DNA of 64,000 bases from Afipia sp. (GCA_024508675.1 JANINQ010000021.1:620001-684000); one strand, 5' to 3'; positions 34,870 to 44,211 are shown, counted from the stretch's first letter. Notes: generated from the sequence alone by a model not told the origin. Numbers and translations are program-made.

Positions 34870-35826
34870 TCACACCACCGCATTGGTCGGCGTCGGGCGA
34901 TCATGAATCTGCTGACCGAACAGTGAGCCGACAAGCTCAACCACCGTACGCGCGGTAAGGCCGCGATTGTCCAGAAACGGATTGAGCTCGACCAGATCGA
35001 GCGAGCGTACCAGCCCTGAATCCTGCAGCATCTCCATGACGAGATGTGCCTCGCGATAGGTCGCCCCGCCCGAGACAGTGGTGCCGACGCCGGGCGCGGA
35101 CACGGGATCGAGAAAATCCACATCGAGTGAGACATGGAGCACGCCGTTTCGCGCACTCACGCGCTCGATGAATTCGCGCATCAACACACTGACGCCGAAT
35201 TCGTCGATCCGCCGCATGTCCGCGATCCAGACATCGCGCTGCGCCAATAGCTCCTTTTCCCGCTTGTCCACCGAGCGCAGGCCGAACAGGCCGAGCTGGC
35301 GCGGCGCAATCGGCGAGCGCAGCGCGCGCGGCAACAGATCGTCCAGCCCCGGCTCGCCGCACAGGAACGCGCCGGACATGCCGTGCATGTTGCCGGTGAT
35401 CGTGGTTTCGGGCGTGTTGTAGTCGGCATGAGCATCGAGCCAGAGCACAAACAGCTCGCGCCCCTGCTCATGCCAGTGCCTTGCGACGCCCGAGACCGAG
35501 CCCATCGACAGCGAATGATCGCCGCCGAGAAACACCGGGATCGCGCCGGACTTTGCCATGGCGTAAGCGCGTGTCGCGGTCTCGCCGGTCCAGGCCTTGA
35601 TCTCGCGATAGTGTTTGGCGTTTGGCGGCGGCGCTTCGTCGGTGAAAGCGAGTTCGCGCAGCAGAATGTCGCCGTGATCCGCGACGGTGAAATCGAGGCT
35701 TTCCAAGAGCGGCACGATGCCCGCCGTGCGCAGCGCCGCCGGTCCCATCAGCGCGCCCTTTTGTGACGCGCCGACTTCAATCGGCACGCCGAGCAGCGCG
35801 ATGTCTTTCGGATAGGAGTTTGTCAC
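34870..35826 (-). CDS. rocF: Arginase
   Basis: Manganese enzyme of 318 residues that hydrolyses arginine to ornithine and urea. Metal-binding motifs are FLGGDHSLSMGS (101-105 core), WLDAHADYNTPETT (131-137 core) and VSLDVDFLDPVSAPGVG. IEVGASQKGALMGPAALR at the N-terminus and DLVELNPFLDNRGLTA near the C-terminus are standard for arginase and separate it from agmatinase. ATG 35826 lies in a gap with the terminator of the ahcY unit, so it has its own promoter. Confidence 0.94.
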   Translation of the reverse strand: MTNSYPKDIALLGVPIEVGASQKGALMGPAALRTAGIVPLLESLDFTVADHGDILLRELAFTDEAPPPNAKHYREIKAWTGETATRAYAMAKSGAIPVFLGGDHSLSMGSVSGVARHWHEQGRELFVLWLDAHADYNTPETTITGNMHGMSGAFLCGEPGLDDLLPRALRSPIAPRQLGLFGLRSVDKREKELLAQRDVWIADMRRIDEFGVSVLMREFIERVSARNGVLHVSLDVDFLDPVSAPGVGTTVSGGATYREAHLVMEMLQDSGLVRSLDLVELNPFLDNRGLTARTVVELVGSLFGQQIHDRPTPTNAVV

Positions 35827-35912
35827 GGCGACCTCGCTGCGGATGACGGCGGCGGCGGAACCCTGCCCGCCATTCTATCGGGATTCGCCCGCCGCGATAT
35901 GTCATCAACGCA

Positions 35913-35940
35913 AAAAGCCCCGGATCGCTCCGGGGCTTTT
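35913..35940. terminator. Rho-independent terminator-like hairpin
   Basis: AAAAGCCCCGGA and TCCGGGGCTTTT form a 12 bp stem with a 4-base loop, A-rich before and T-rich after, so it can work in both directions. It lies downstream of ahcY (minus strand) and upstream of the arginase start. Confidence 0.85.
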
Positions 35941-35965
35941 GTGTTTTACGCGTATGCCGTGGCCG

Positions 35966-36063
35966 CCTCATCCTGAGGAGCGCTTCGCAGAAGCGCGTCT
36001 CGAAGGATGACCCATTTCATCCCCATGGTTCGAGACGCCGCTGCGCGGCTCCTCACCATGAGG
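35966..36063. repeat. Palindromic intergenic repeat downstream of ahcY
   Basis: CCTCATCCTGAGGAGCGC with its partner GCGCGTCTCGAAGGATGA, followed by GGTTCGAGACGCCGC and GCGGCTCCTCACCATGAGG, the same consensus as at 23424-23530 and 62900-63008. It sits between the ahcY stop and the terminator. Confidence 0.75.
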
Positions 36064-36071
36064 AACAGCAC

Positions 36072-37508
36072 TCAATAGCGATAGTGGTCGCTCTTGTACG
36101 GGCCTTCCTGCTTCACGCCGATATAGTCGGCCTGATCCTTGCGCAGCTCGGTGAGCTTGACGCCGATCTTGGCGAGGTGAAGACGCGCGACCTTCTCGTC
36201 GAGCGACTTCGGCAGCACGTAGACTTCCTTCTTATACTTGCCGTCCTTGTTGTTGGCGTAGAGCTCGATCTGCGCCAGCGTCTGGTTGGTGAACGACGCC
36301 GACATCACGAACGAGGGATGCCCCATCGCGTTGCCGAGGTTCACGAGGCGGCCTTCCGACAGCAGGATGATGCGCTTGCCGGATGAGAACTCGATCTCGT
36401 CGACCTGCGGCTTGATGTTGGTCCACTTGAAGTTCTTCAGGCTTGCGACCTGAATTTCGTTGTCGAAGTGGCCGATGTTGCAGACGATGGCCCGGTCCTT
36501 CATCCCGCGCATATGCTCAAGGGTGATGATGTCCTTGTTGCCGGTGGCGGTGACATAGATGTCGGCGCGCGGCAGCGCGTCTTCAATCGTCACCACCTCA
36601 TAGCCTTCCATCGCCGCCTGCAGCGCGCAAATGGGATCGACTTCAGACACCAGCACACGACAGCCGGCCTGACGCAGCGACGCAGCCGAGCCCTTGCCGA
36701 CGTCGCCGAAGCCAGCGACGAACGCGACCTTGCCCGACATCATCACGTCGGTGCCGCGGCGGATGCCGTCCACCAGCGACTCGCGGCAGCCATAGAGATT
36801 GTCGAACTTCGACTTGGTGACCGAGTCGTTGACGTTGATCGCTGGCCACAGCAGCGTGCCGGCCTTCTGCATGTCGTACAGGCGGTGCACACCCGTGGTG
36901 GTTTCTTCCGAAACGCCCTTGATGCTGTCGGCGATGGCCTGGAAGTAGCCCTTCGGCTTTTCCTTGAGCTGCTTCTTGAGCAGCGCGAAGAACACTTCCT
37001 CTTCCTCGGAGCCCGGCTTGTCCAAGAATGCCACGTCGCCCTTCTCGGCGCGCAAGCCGAGGTGGACATACATGGTGGCGTCGCCGCCGTCATCGAGGAT
37101 CATGTTCGGGTGCTCTTCACCCTTTTTTGCGCCGTGCCAGTCGAACAGCTTGGCGGTGTAGTCCCAGTAATCGACCAGCGTTTCGCCCTTCTTGGCGAAC
37201 ACCGGAATGCCTGCGGCGGCGATGGCGGCAGCGGCGTGATCCTGCGTCGAATAGATGTTGCACGACACCCAGCGGATGTCGGCGCCGAGCGCCTTCAGCG
37301 TCTCGATGAGAACGCCGGTCTGAATGGTCATGTGCAGCGAGCCGGCGATGCGCGCGCCCTTCAGCGGCTGCTTCGGGCCGTATTCTTCGCGCGTCGCCAT
37401 CAGACCCGGCATTTCGGTTTCGGCGAGCGACAGTTCCTTGCGGCCGAAATCGGCAAGGCCGATGTCAGCGACGATGTAATCGGTGAAGCCTGAGGGGGGC
37501 TTGGTCAT
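36072..37508 (-). CDS. ahcY: S-adenosylhomocysteine hydrolase
   Basis: NAD-dependent enzyme of 478 residues that cleaves S-adenosylhomocysteine to adenosine and homocysteine, removing the inhibitory product of methylation. [20 protein letters not shown] and the [22 protein letters not shown] motif are plain, and the C-terminus KSDHYRY is the conserved tail that reaches the partner subunit's NAD site. ATG 37508. It lies downstream of metK in the same direction, separated by a palindromic repeat, so the two form a SAM-cycle unit. Confidence 0.97.
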   Translation of the reverse strand: MTKPPSGFTDYIVADIGLADFGRKELSLAETEMPGLMATREEYGPKQPLKGARIAGSLHMTIQTGVLIETLKALGADIRWVSCNIYSTQDHAAAAIAAAGIPVFAKKGETLVDYWDYTAKLFDWHGAKKGEEHPNMILDDGGDATMYVHLGLRAEKGDVAFLDKPGSEEEEVFFALLKKQLKEKPKGYFQAIADSIKGVSEETTTGVHRLYDMQKAGTLLWPAINVNDSVTKSKFDNLYGCRESLVDGIRRGTDVMMSGKVAFVAGFGDVGKGSAASLRQAGCRVLVSEVDPICALQAAMEGYEVVTIEDALPRADIYVTATGNKDIITLEHMRGMKDRAIVCNIGHFDNEIQVASLKNFKWTNIKPQVDEIEFSSGKRIILLSEGRLVNLGNAMGHPSFVMSASFTNQTLAQIELYANNKDGKYKKEVYVLPKSLDEKVARLHLAKIGVKLTELRKDQADYIGVKQEGPYKSDHYRY

Positions 37509-37538
37509 GTGATGTGTTCCTTCGGGTTACGGTCTGTT

Positions 37539-37672
37539 CCCTCTCCCCGCCAGCGGGGAGAGGGTTGGGGTGAGGGGCAACGGCCACACTCACAGCTTTG
37601 TTCGTGTTCTTAAGTGCCCCTCACCCGCCGCGACGCGGCGACCTCTCCCCGCTCGCGGGGAGAAGTGAAGAG
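37539..37672. repeat. Palindromic repeat between metK and ahcY
   Basis: CCCTCTCCCCGC and GCGGGGAGAGGG form the first hairpin, followed by TTGGGGTGAGGGGC. The second half is the reverse pattern, GCCCCTCACCCGCCGCGACG to GCTCGCGGGGAGAAG. The whole behaves as one large inverted repeat of the CCCCTCACCC / CTCTCCCCGC type common in alphaproteobacteria. Confidence 0.75.
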
Positions 37673-37680
37673 CGCTGTCG

Positions 37681-38877
37681 CTACACCGCCTTCTTCAGCG
37701 CATCGACGAGGTCGGTCTTCTCCCACGAGAAGCCGCCGTCCGCGTCAGGCGCCCGGCCGAAGTGGCCGTAAGCGGAGGTGCGCGCGTAGATCGGCTTGTT
37801 GAGGTCGAGATGCTTGCGGATGCCGCGCGGCGTCAGGTCCATCGACTCCGCGAGCGCCACTTCCAGCCGGTCCTCGCTCACCTTGCCGGTGCCGTGGGTG
37901 TCGACATAGATCGACAGCGGCTTGGCGACGCCGATGGCGTAGGAAAGCTGGATGGTGGCGCGGTCGGCAAGATCCGCCGCGACGATGTTCTTGGCGAGAT
38001 AGCGCGCGGCATAAGCGGCCGAGCGATCCACCTTGGTCGGATCCTTGCCGGAGAACGCGCCGCCGCCATGCGGAGCCGCGCCGCCGTAGGTGTCGACGAT
38101 GATCTTGCGGCCGGTGAGGCCGGCGTCGCCGTCCGGACCGCCGATGTAGAACTTGCCGGTCGGGTTGATGTGCCAGACGGTGTCCTTGCCGATCCAGCCA
38201 TCCGGCAGCGCCTTGCGCACATAAGGCTCGACCAGTTCGCGGATCTGCGCCGACGACAGGTTCTCGACGAGATGCTGATGCGAGACGACGATCTGCGTCA
38301 CGCCGACGGGCTTGCCGTTCTCGTAGCGCACGGTAACCTGGCTCTTGGAGTCCGGGCCGAGCACCGCTTCCTTGCCCGAGTGACGGGCTTCGGAGATCAG
38401 GCGCAGGATCTTGTGCGCGTAGTGGATCGGCGCCGGCATCAGTTCCGGCGTCTCGTTGGTGGCGTAACCGAACATGATGCCCTGGTCGCCCGCGCCCTCT
38501 TCCTTGTTGGTGCCGGGCTGCAGCGCGTCAACGCCCTGCGCGATGTCGGCGGACTGCGGGTGCAGCAGCACCTTGATGTCGCACTTGTCCCAGTGGAAAC
38601 CGTCCTGCTCGTAGCCGATGTCCTTGATCGCCATGCGGGCCACATGGGCGATCCAGTCCTTGGTCACCGTGGACGGGCCGCGCGTTTCACCGGCGATCAC
38701 GACCTGATTGGTGGTGGCGAGCGTTTCGCACGCGGCGCGGATCGCCCACGGATCGATGCCCGCCTTCGGGCCTTCGCGGAAAAACAGATCGACGATCTCG
38801 TCCGAAATACGGTCGCAGACCTTGTCCGGGTGACCTTCGGAAACCGATTCACTGGTGAACAGATAAGACGCGCGCAT
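37681..38877 (-). CDS. metK: Methionine adenosyltransferase (SAM synthetase)
   Basis: Makes S-adenosylmethionine from ATP and methionine; 398 residues from ATG 38877 ([19 protein letters not shown]), with AAGGGA upstream. Signature motifs are [34 protein letters not shown] and [19 protein letters not shown]. Its leader is only 58 nt and holds a short GC hairpin (38896-38911). It follows the HTH-methyltransferase gene and precedes ahcY. Confidence 0.97.
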   Translation of the reverse strand: MRASYLFTSESVSEGHPDKVCDRISDEIVDLFFREGPKAGIDPWAIRAACETLATTNQVVIAGETRGPSTVTKDWIAHVARMAIKDIGYEQDGFHWDKCDIKVLLHPQSADIAQGVDALQPGTNKEEGAGDQGIMFGYATNETPELMPAPIHYAHKILRLISEARHSGKEAVLGPDSKSQVTVRYENGKPVGVTQIVVSHQHLVENLSSAQIRELVEPYVRKALPDGWIGKDTVWHINPTGKFYIGGPDGDAGLTGRKIIVDTYGGAAPHGGGAFSGKDPTKVDRSAAYAARYLAKNIVAADLADRATIQLSYAIGVAKPLSIYVDTHGTGKVSEDRLEVALAESMDLTPRGIRKHLDLNKPIYARTSAYGHFGRAPDADGGFSWEKTDLVDALKKAV

Positions 38878-38895
38878 CAACAATCCCTTTCAGAT

Positions 38896-38911
38896 GGGCC
38901 GCGTTCGGCCC
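38896..38911 (-). promoter_or_regulatory. Hairpin just upstream of the metK ribosome site
   Basis: On the minus strand GGGCCG-AACG-CGGCCC forms a perfect 6 bp stem with a tetraloop. It ends 18 nt before the metK ATG and stands alone in a 58 nt gap. It does not fit a SAM riboswitch that I know, and lacks a T-run for a terminator. It may stabilise or attenuate metK mRNA. Confidence 0.4.
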
Positions 38912-38935
38912 GTTTGGATTTTCAACTAATTCTTA

Positions 38936-40279
38936 TCACTCGCGACGCCGTGAGATGACGTAGGATTCATCGTAAAACCAGAGGCCGTTATGCTTGCGCA
39001 AAACCTCTCTGGTGGCGTCGAGATAGCGACCGCTTTGCGTGACTTCGTCCAGGCGATCGTCTTCGACCTGAGCGACATACACCGCCGCGTTCCATGCTGC
39101 AAAGGCTGTCGAAGTCCCGATCGGACCCGTCACCTCGTTGGGCAACGCCTCCATATCGTATCGGAAGATCGAGCGGTTATCCGCATAGGCATTAAAGTTA
39201 AGATCGCGCCCGCTTGAGCCGAGCTCGTATTTCACCGCGCGCAGCAGTTCGTGGCGGCTGACCGCGAAAGGATTTTCTCCCGGCCAGACCGATTGCACAA
39301 TCTCCATTCCGGGATCGTGGCCATAGGAGTGAATTCCGATCAGCCGCCCGCCTGCCCGCAGCGAGCGGGCCAGCGGTGCGATGATCTTCTTGGCGCGGAA
39401 ATTCAGCGACGATCTGGCGCGGTATGGCTGCGAGGCGATCACTAGATCGAAATTGGCTTCGACACGCCCTGCCCGCGGAATCATGGCGTCGAGCAGGAAC
39501 CGGTGATCCTCGCGGTAAATCACCAGCGCAATGGGCCGCTCATAGACCGGCATGCCCGAACGCGACGACACGCTGGCACGCCAGTTCTCTTCCAGAAACG
39601 GCTGCAGTTCGGTGATCTGGCTTTCAAAGTCGCCCGAGGCGCTGCCGCGCAGCGCAACCTCGCGCCAGATCATGCCAGCGGCGGCGGTCGGCGATTTCGG
39701 CGCAAGCCACGGCGCCTCGGCGTAATTCATGTTGGTGAGGACAAACACAGTGGCCGGATGTTCGAACAGCCGGTCCGGCACCTTCTGCAGGGTCAGCCGC
39801 ACGTCCTCGAGGCTGATCTCCTTGCCAGCCATATAGAACGGCATGTTCGGAAAGCGGCTGTGCATCGCGCGCATCACACGCGCCATCACGGTGCCGTCGC
39901 CCACGCCTGCGTCGAACACGCGCAAGGCCGGCGGGCGCGGATGAATACTGCCCAGCTCCAGCGCAACGCGGTCCGCGATCACCCGCTTCTCGGAGCAGGT
40001 GTGCACGAACAGCAGATACTTCTGCCGGTTTTCGAAGAAACGGAAATTGCCGGTGGGATCGCGCTTCTCGATCGGCGGTTCCGGCACGGTAATGACCGGC
40101 ACGCCGTCGCCGAGGAAAGCCTGAATCCGCTCCAGCGTATCGACGGTGATGCGCTTGCCCTCGCGAAGCCGGTGCACCAGCTTGCCGTCGTTCACCGCGC
40201 GGCGGCCAAACGTCGATTCCGCCATTCCTGCCTGACGGCAGTATTCGGAAATCTGGGCCAGGAGCTGGTCGTTTTTCAT
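38936..40279 (-). CDS. HTH domain fused to a Rossmann methyltransferase-like domain
   Basis: Protein of 447 residues. The first 60 or so residues form an HTH domain (ISEYCRQAGMAESTFGRRAV, then REGKRITVDTLERIQAFL). A linker (VPEPPIEKRDPTGNFRFFENR) leads to a class I SAM-methyltransferase-like domain with RVFDAGVGDGTVMARVMRAM as motif I and a later SLRAGGRLIGIHSYGHDPGM. It lies 58 bp upstream of metK on the same strand. Placement suggests that it senses SAM or methylates a target and regulates the SAM cycle. Function is an inference; I know no characterised member. Confidence 0.72.
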   Translation of the reverse strand: MKNDQLLAQISEYCRQAGMAESTFGRRAVNDGKLVHRLREGKRITVDTLERIQAFLGDGVPVITVPEPPIEKRDPTGNFRFFENRQKYLLFVHTCSEKRVIADRVALELGSIHPRPPALRVFDAGVGDGTVMARVMRAMHSRFPNMPFYMAGKEISLEDVRLTLQKVPDRLFEHPATVFVLTNMNYAEAPWLAPKSPTAAAGMIWREVALRGSASGDFESQITELQPFLEENWRASVSSRSGMPVYERPIALVIYREDHRFLLDAMIPRAGRVEANFDLVIASQPYRARSSLNFRAKKIIAPLARSLRAGGRLIGIHSYGHDPGMEIVQSVWPGENPFAVSRHELLRAVKYELGSSGRDLNFNAYADNRSIFRYDMEALPNEVTGPIGTSTAFAAWNAAVYVAQVEDDRLDEVTQSGRYLDATREVLRKHNGLWFYDESYVISRRRE

Positions 40280-40443
40280 CAGACCGGTGGGCAGCGTTCG
40301 GGTGGGCCGAATTTTGTGGGCAGAACGATTTTATGCGTCGCTTCCTACCACTATCTGCCCACGAATGAAATGCCCGCACGGGACTTATTTTCCGCAGACT
40401 CACAGCTTGTTTAATGAAGATTGCGGGCTGTTTTTGCCCAAAA

Positions 40444-41553
40444 TCAGCCTTTGGAGGGTGTGCCTGGTTGCGCGTCCTTTGGGACGAGGAATGCACAAAG
40501 GTCGGCAACGCATCGGGCCAGTGCCGGCCATGCGGTGACGAGGCCCAGCGGCCACAGCGGAGCGATCATCAGACCCCAGTAGGAATTGTTGTCGCGGCCG
40601 ACAAAGATGAAAGCGGCGATATAGCCGAACACGACCAGCATCACACGTTGGCCGAGATCATCGCGCCGCCCCGTCAGTCCCGCCAGCGCCAGCGGCACGA
40701 CGATCACGCCGACCCAGCGCGGCGCGGCCTCAATCAGCAAATTCCATTGCGTGGTCTGCAGCACGAACGACCAGCCGCCGATGCGCAGCCAGCTTGGCGA
40801 GGCCGGATCGGCTGGCGTGACCAGCGGATTCACGTTGTGCGCGTGAACCGCAAGCGCGGCGGCGAAGATCAGAAGTCCGAGTGCCCAAGCCGCCGCTTCC
40901 TTCCGCCAGCCATCCTTGAAGGCCATGACCATCATCGCCAGCAGATAGGCGGCGGCGAGTTCGCGGATGATCGCAGCCGCGACACCAAGAATGACAGCAA
41001 CGATCCACGCATTCGGCCTGCGCACCGCGAGCGACAGCGCGATCAATAATCCGGCCCAGACTTCATGCAGCGGCCAGGCCTGCGGCACGATGGCCGGAGC
41101 GATGCCGGTGGCCAGTACCATCAAGGAGAATGCATACAAGACCGGCGAAGATACCACCGCGCGCAGCCGCCAGGCCCACGCCAGAAACGTGATGGCCGCC
41201 AGCACGCAGAGCAGCGCACGCGGCACCATCTCATCGGAGATCGCAGCGAGGGCGACAGCCAGAACGGGAGGGCGGACCACGACGAAGGGACGGAGCGGAT
41301 AGTTGTTCTCGCGCAGTTCGCGGATCGCGGCTGTGTAATAGGACTCACCGCCCTGCACATGGGCGATGATGCGCTTGTAGAGCGCGATGTCGCCCGCGTT
41401 CGGCGCGTTGGCGACATCGCCGGGCAAGGTCGCGAGATTGACAAAGCCGAGGCCGATCAGAACTGCCAGAAGCACCAGCGTGACAAGCGCAACGGCCGCG
41501 CGCCATGGGCGGCGGTCAGTGCATGCAACTTGCCTGGTCTGGACCTCGGCCAT
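40444..41553 (-). CDS. Polytopic membrane protein, unknown function
   Basis: Integral membrane protein of 369 residues with about ten hydrophobic segments. After the first helix there is a periplasmic loop with GDIALYKRIIAHVQGGESYY and RENNYPLRPFVVVRPP, a layout seen in GT-C-type and DUF2029-like membrane proteins that use polyprenyl-linked sugars. I cannot assign a reaction. It stands alone, reading toward the HTH-methyltransferase gene, with 164 bp between them. Confidence 0.65.
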   Translation of the reverse strand: MAEVQTRQVACTDRRPWRAAVALVTLVLLAVLIGLGFVNLATLPGDVANAPNAGDIALYKRIIAHVQGGESYYTAAIRELRENNYPLRPFVVVRPPVLAVALAAISDEMVPRALLCVLAAITFLAWAWRLRAVVSSPVLYAFSLMVLATGIAPAIVPQAWPLHEVWAGLLIALSLAVRRPNAWIVAVILGVAAAIIRELAAAYLLAMMVMAFKDGWRKEAAAWALGLLIFAAALAVHAHNVNPLVTPADPASPSWLRIGGWSFVLQTTQWNLLIEAAPRWVGVIVVPLALAGLTGRRDDLGQRVMLVVFGYIAAFIFVGRDNNSYWGLMIAPLWPLGLVTAWPALARCVADLCAFLVPKDAQPGTPSKG

Positions 41554-41773
41554 CGGGCCTCCCTGTCACGAGGCATAGGCCCGCGGCTTTAAGATTCTGT
41601 GAGCGCGTGCGCACCGCCCACGACAAAGGCCGGCACATCGCCGCGAACGCACCGCCCATTGACCGCCATCGCCGCCATATCATGTGATGGGGCGGACATT
41701 CCCGCGCGGCGTCCGCGTTTCCACCTCATTCGTCGTCCATGGGTGACACCATGACTGACCCAAGAAAACCGGC

Positions 41774-42211
41774 ATGACCAGAACATCACGCGTCTTCCCC
41801 GTCCTCACATGGCTTTTCATCTGTCTTGTTGCATGTCTTGCGCTGCTGCTCGCGGATGCTGCGCAGGCGGCGAGCGCCCCGTCCGGCAAATGGCTGGCGG
41901 AAGACATCGACGGCGGCGGCGTGATCGACCGGCTGCAGACCACGCTTGAAATTCGCGACGACGGCATCGTCACCGGCATGGGCGGCTGCAACCGCTATGC
42001 GGGTTCGGCGAAATTCGATGCAACAACAATCAAATTCCTGCCGATGGCGTCGACGCGCATGGCCTGCTCCGCCGCCGTGATGAAGCAGGAATCGAAATTC
42101 CATATCACGCTGGACAAGATCCGCGCCTGGCGGATCGACGAGGCGCAGCGCAAGCTGATCCTGCTCGACGGCCAGGGTTTTGAGATGATGCGCCTCAGCC
42201 GGATGGACTGA
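41774..42211 (+). CDS. Secreted META-domain protein (HslJ-like)
   Basis: Protein of 145 residues with an N-terminal signal peptide (FPVLTWLFICLVACLALLLA, then a likely cleavage after AQAAS). The META domain has the GIVTGMGGCNRYAGSAKFD motif, then TRMACSAAVMKQESKFHITL and the terminal LILLDGQGFEMMRLSR. META proteins such as HslJ are periplasmic or outer-membrane and linked to stress or novobiocin resistance. It is monocistronic by spacing. Confidence 0.8.
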   Translation: MTRTSRVFPVLTWLFICLVACLALLLADAAQAASAPSGKWLAEDIDGGGVIDRLQTTLEIRDDGIVTGMGGCNRYAGSAKFDATTIKFLPMASTRMACSAAVMKQESKFHITLDKIRAWRIDEAQRKLILLDGQGFEMMRLSRMD

Positions 42212-42282
42212 CGCAACCGGCGATCAATTGTCGGCCCGGCGAAGCAAAAACCCGTCACCACCGCATCTGGAAAATAGTCCGC

Positions 42283-42323
42283 CGTCATCCTGAGGTGCGC
42301 GCTCTTGCGCCTCGAAGAATGAC
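42283..42323. repeat. Short palindromic repeat
   Basis: CGTCATCCTGAGGTGCGCGC pairs with GCGCCTCGAAGAATGACG around a short loop. It is a single-palindrome form of the element at 23486-23530 and 35966-36063, placed between the META-domain gene and the ECF41 promoter. Confidence 0.65.
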
Positions 42324-42360
42324 GCCCGTGTTTCCAAGGGCAAAAAATATTTCCCGGCCA

Positions 42361-42388
42361 TGTCACATCCGGCCCCTGCTGCCTCGTC
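42361..42388 (+). promoter_or_regulatory. Predicted ECF41-type promoter
   Basis: TGTCACA at 42361-42367 and CGTC at 42385-42388 are separated by 17 bp. These match the -35 and -10 elements reported for ECF41 sigma factors (TGTCACA and CGTC). An ECF41 sigma-factor gene lies in the operon about 120 bp downstream, so positive autoregulation is expected. Confidence 0.7.
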
Positions 42389-42508
42389 TTGATCGCGAAG
42401 GTGCGGACAAGAACCTCATGCCGCAGCGGAACCCCGCTGAAATCCTGAGAACTTTCCTGCACTTCCGCTATCAACCGCCGCACTGCTGCGGCCAGACAGG
42501 AGGCCAGC

Positions 42509-43267
42509 ATGAAAATCGTCGTTATCGGAGGTTCCGGCCTGATCGGATCGCGCGTTGTCACGCAATTGCGTCAGCGCGGCCATGAAGTCATCGCCGCCTC
42601 GCCGTCCACCGGCGTCAACACTGTCACCGGTGAAGGACTGAAGGAGGCATTCACCGGCACGGATGTCGTGATCGACGTCGCAAACTCGCCATCGTTCGAA
42701 GCCGAAGCAGCAATGCGCTTCTTCGAAGCGGCGGGCCGCAACATCTTTGCGGCGGAGAAAGCCGCCGGCGTGAAGCTGCATGTCGCGCTGTCGGTGGTCG
42801 GCACCGAGCGGCTGACGGCGTTCGGATATTTTGGCGCCAAGCTGGCGCAGGAGCGCGCCATCGAGAACTCCGGCGTGCCCTACACCATCGTGCGCGCCAC
42901 GCAGTTTTTCGAATTCGTCGGCGGCATCGCGCAGGAAGCCACGCAGGGACAGACCGTCCGTGTCTCGCCCGCAAAATTCCAGCCGATGGCGGCCGACGAT
43001 GTCGCTGCTGCTGTAGTCGATGCGGCGCTCTCGCCTGCAAAGGGAATGGTCGAAGTTGGTGGACCCGAGCTGGTTCCGATGGATCAGCTGATCCGGACCT
43101 ATCTCGCCGCGAAGAACGACCGCAAGGACGTCATCACCGATCCGGAGGCGCGTTACTTCGGCATCAGGCTCGACGACCGGTCGCTGACGCCGGATGCAGG
43201 CGCCCGCCTCGGCAGCATCACATTCGACGAATGGCTGCGCCGCGACCAGACCACCGCTGCGGCATGA
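42509..43267 (+). CDS. NmrA-like NAD(P)-binding oxidoreductase/epimerase
   Basis: Atypical SDR of 252 residues. It starts MKIVVIGGSGLIGSRVVTQL at ATG 42509 with a perfect AGGAGG upstream. Further motifs are DVVIDVANSPSFE and HVALSVVGTERL; there is no classical YxxxK, as usual for NmrA-like proteins. YTIVRATQFFEFVGG and the MEVGGPELVPM-like segment match the SDR proteins found beside ECF41 sigma factors. It is the first gene after the predicted ECF41 promoter and so probably the oxidoreductase/epimerase target of that sigma factor. Confidence 0.85.
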   Translation: MKIVVIGGSGLIGSRVVTQLRQRGHEVIAASPSTGVNTVTGEGLKEAFTGTDVVIDVANSPSFEAEAAMRFFEAAGRNIFAAEKAAGVKLHVALSVVGTERLTAFGYFGAKLAQERAIENSGVPYTIVRATQFFEFVGGIAQEATQGQTVRVSPAKFQPMAADDVAAAVVDAALSPAKGMVEVGGPELVPMDQLIRTYLAAKNDRKDVITDPEARYFGIRLDDRSLTPDAGARLGSITFDEWLRRDQTTAAA

Positions 43268-43287
43268 CAGTCATACAGGAGACAAAC

Positions 43288-43701
43288 ATGTTGAAGACAC
43301 TTCTCTGCTCCGCCGCGCTCGGGCTGCTGCTTGCCGGCAGCGCATCCGGCCATGACGCAACGAAAGAGGCCAGGGTGACCGTCGTGTTCGACCATGTGCT
43401 TCCCAACGCGAAGGGCAAGAGCATGAAGGGCGTGCTGGTCGAATACGGCCCCGGCGGCTCGTCGGCGGCCCACACCCATCCGTCCTCCGCCTTCATCTAC
43501 GCGACCGTTCTGAAAGGCGCGATCCGCAGCAAGGTCAACGACGGGCCGGAAAAGGTGTATCGTGCCGGCGAGAATTTTGCCGAACTGCCGGGCGACCGCC
43601 ATGCCGTCAGCGCCAATGCCAGCACCACCGAACCGGCAAGCCTGCTGGCCGTGTTCGTTCTCGATACCGACGAGAAAGTTTTGACGACGCCAATCAGGTA
43701 A
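43288..43701 (+). CDS. Secreted cupin-domain protein in the ECF41 operon
   Basis: Protein of 137 residues from ATG 43288, with GGAG upstream and a signal peptide (MLKTLLCSAALGLLLAGSAS). The cupin domain has YGPGGSSAAHTHPSSAFIYA (metal-binding His) and YRAGENFAELPGDRHAVSAN. It lies between the NmrA-like and carboxymuconolactone decarboxylase-like genes, 20 bp after the first and 45 bp before the second. Function is unknown. Confidence 0.82.
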   Translation: MLKTLLCSAALGLLLAGSASGHDATKEARVTVVFDHVLPNAKGKSMKGVLVEYGPGGSSAAHTHPSSAFIYATVLKGAIRSKVNDGPEKVYRAGENFAELPGDRHAVSANASTTEPASLLAVFVLDTDEKVLTTPIR

Positions 43702-43746
43702 TCCACCTCACAATCGAACGAACATCCGAACTGAATGGAGACAAAA

Positions 43747-44211
43747 ATGACCCCGAGAATTGCAGCCCCGTTCAAGCTGGCCCCCGAAGCCTACAAGGCG
43801 ATGGGCGCGCTCGAAGCCGCCATCAAGGCCAGCGGTCTCGAACACAGCCTGATCGAACTGGTGAAGATGCGTGCCTCGCAGATCAACGGCTGCGCTTTCT
43901 GCATCCACATGCATTCGACCGACGCGCGCAAGGCGGGCGAGACTGAAATGAGGCTCTACATGCTCAACGCCTGGCGCGAGTCCACGCTCTACACGCCGCG
44001 CGAACGCGCTGCATTGGCCTGGACCGAAAGCCTGACGCTGGTGGCTGCCACCGGCGCACCGGACAGCGACTATGACCTCGTGAAGGCCGAATTCAGCGAG
44101 GCCGAACAGGTCAACCTCACCATGCTGATCGGCGCGATCAATGCGTGGAACAGGCTAGCTATCGGCTTCCGCATGGCGCATCCGAAGGAAGGCGGCCGTG
44201 TCGCGGCCTGA
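43747..44211 (+). CDS. Carboxymuconolactone decarboxylase / AhpD-like protein
   Basis: All-helical protein of 154 residues from ATG 43747, chosen because GGAG sits at the right distance; an ATG at 43735 overlaps that site. The redox motif is QINGCAFCIHMHSTDARKAG with CxxC at residues 49 and 52 and a nearby His, as in AhpD peroxidases. AALAWTESLTLVA is typical too. Such genes are standard partners of ECF41 sigma factors. Its end overlaps the sigma-factor gene by 14 bp. Confidence 0.9.
   Translation: MTPRIAAPFKLAPEAYKAMGALEAAIKASGLEHSLIELVKMRASQINGCAFCIHMHSTDARKAGETEMRLYMLNAWRESTLYTPRERAALAWTESLTLVAATGAPDSDYDLVKAEFSEAEQVNLTMLIGAINAWNRLAIGFRMAHPKEGGRVAA

Noticed and set aside
33736-34870. Classical retron with msr-msd
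   Set aside because: I could not find the paired a1/a2 repeats or the retron RT's VTG-type thumb motif; YMDD replaces the usual YADD. It may still be a divergent form, so this is left open under findings.
38878-38935. SAM riboswitch before metK
   Set aside because: The gap is too short and the single GC hairpin does not fit SAM-I, SAM-II or SAM/SAH patterns that I know.
37762-38958. A 398-codon open frame antisense to metK
   Set aside because: Same cause: it exactly shadows a highly conserved gene and shows no domain.
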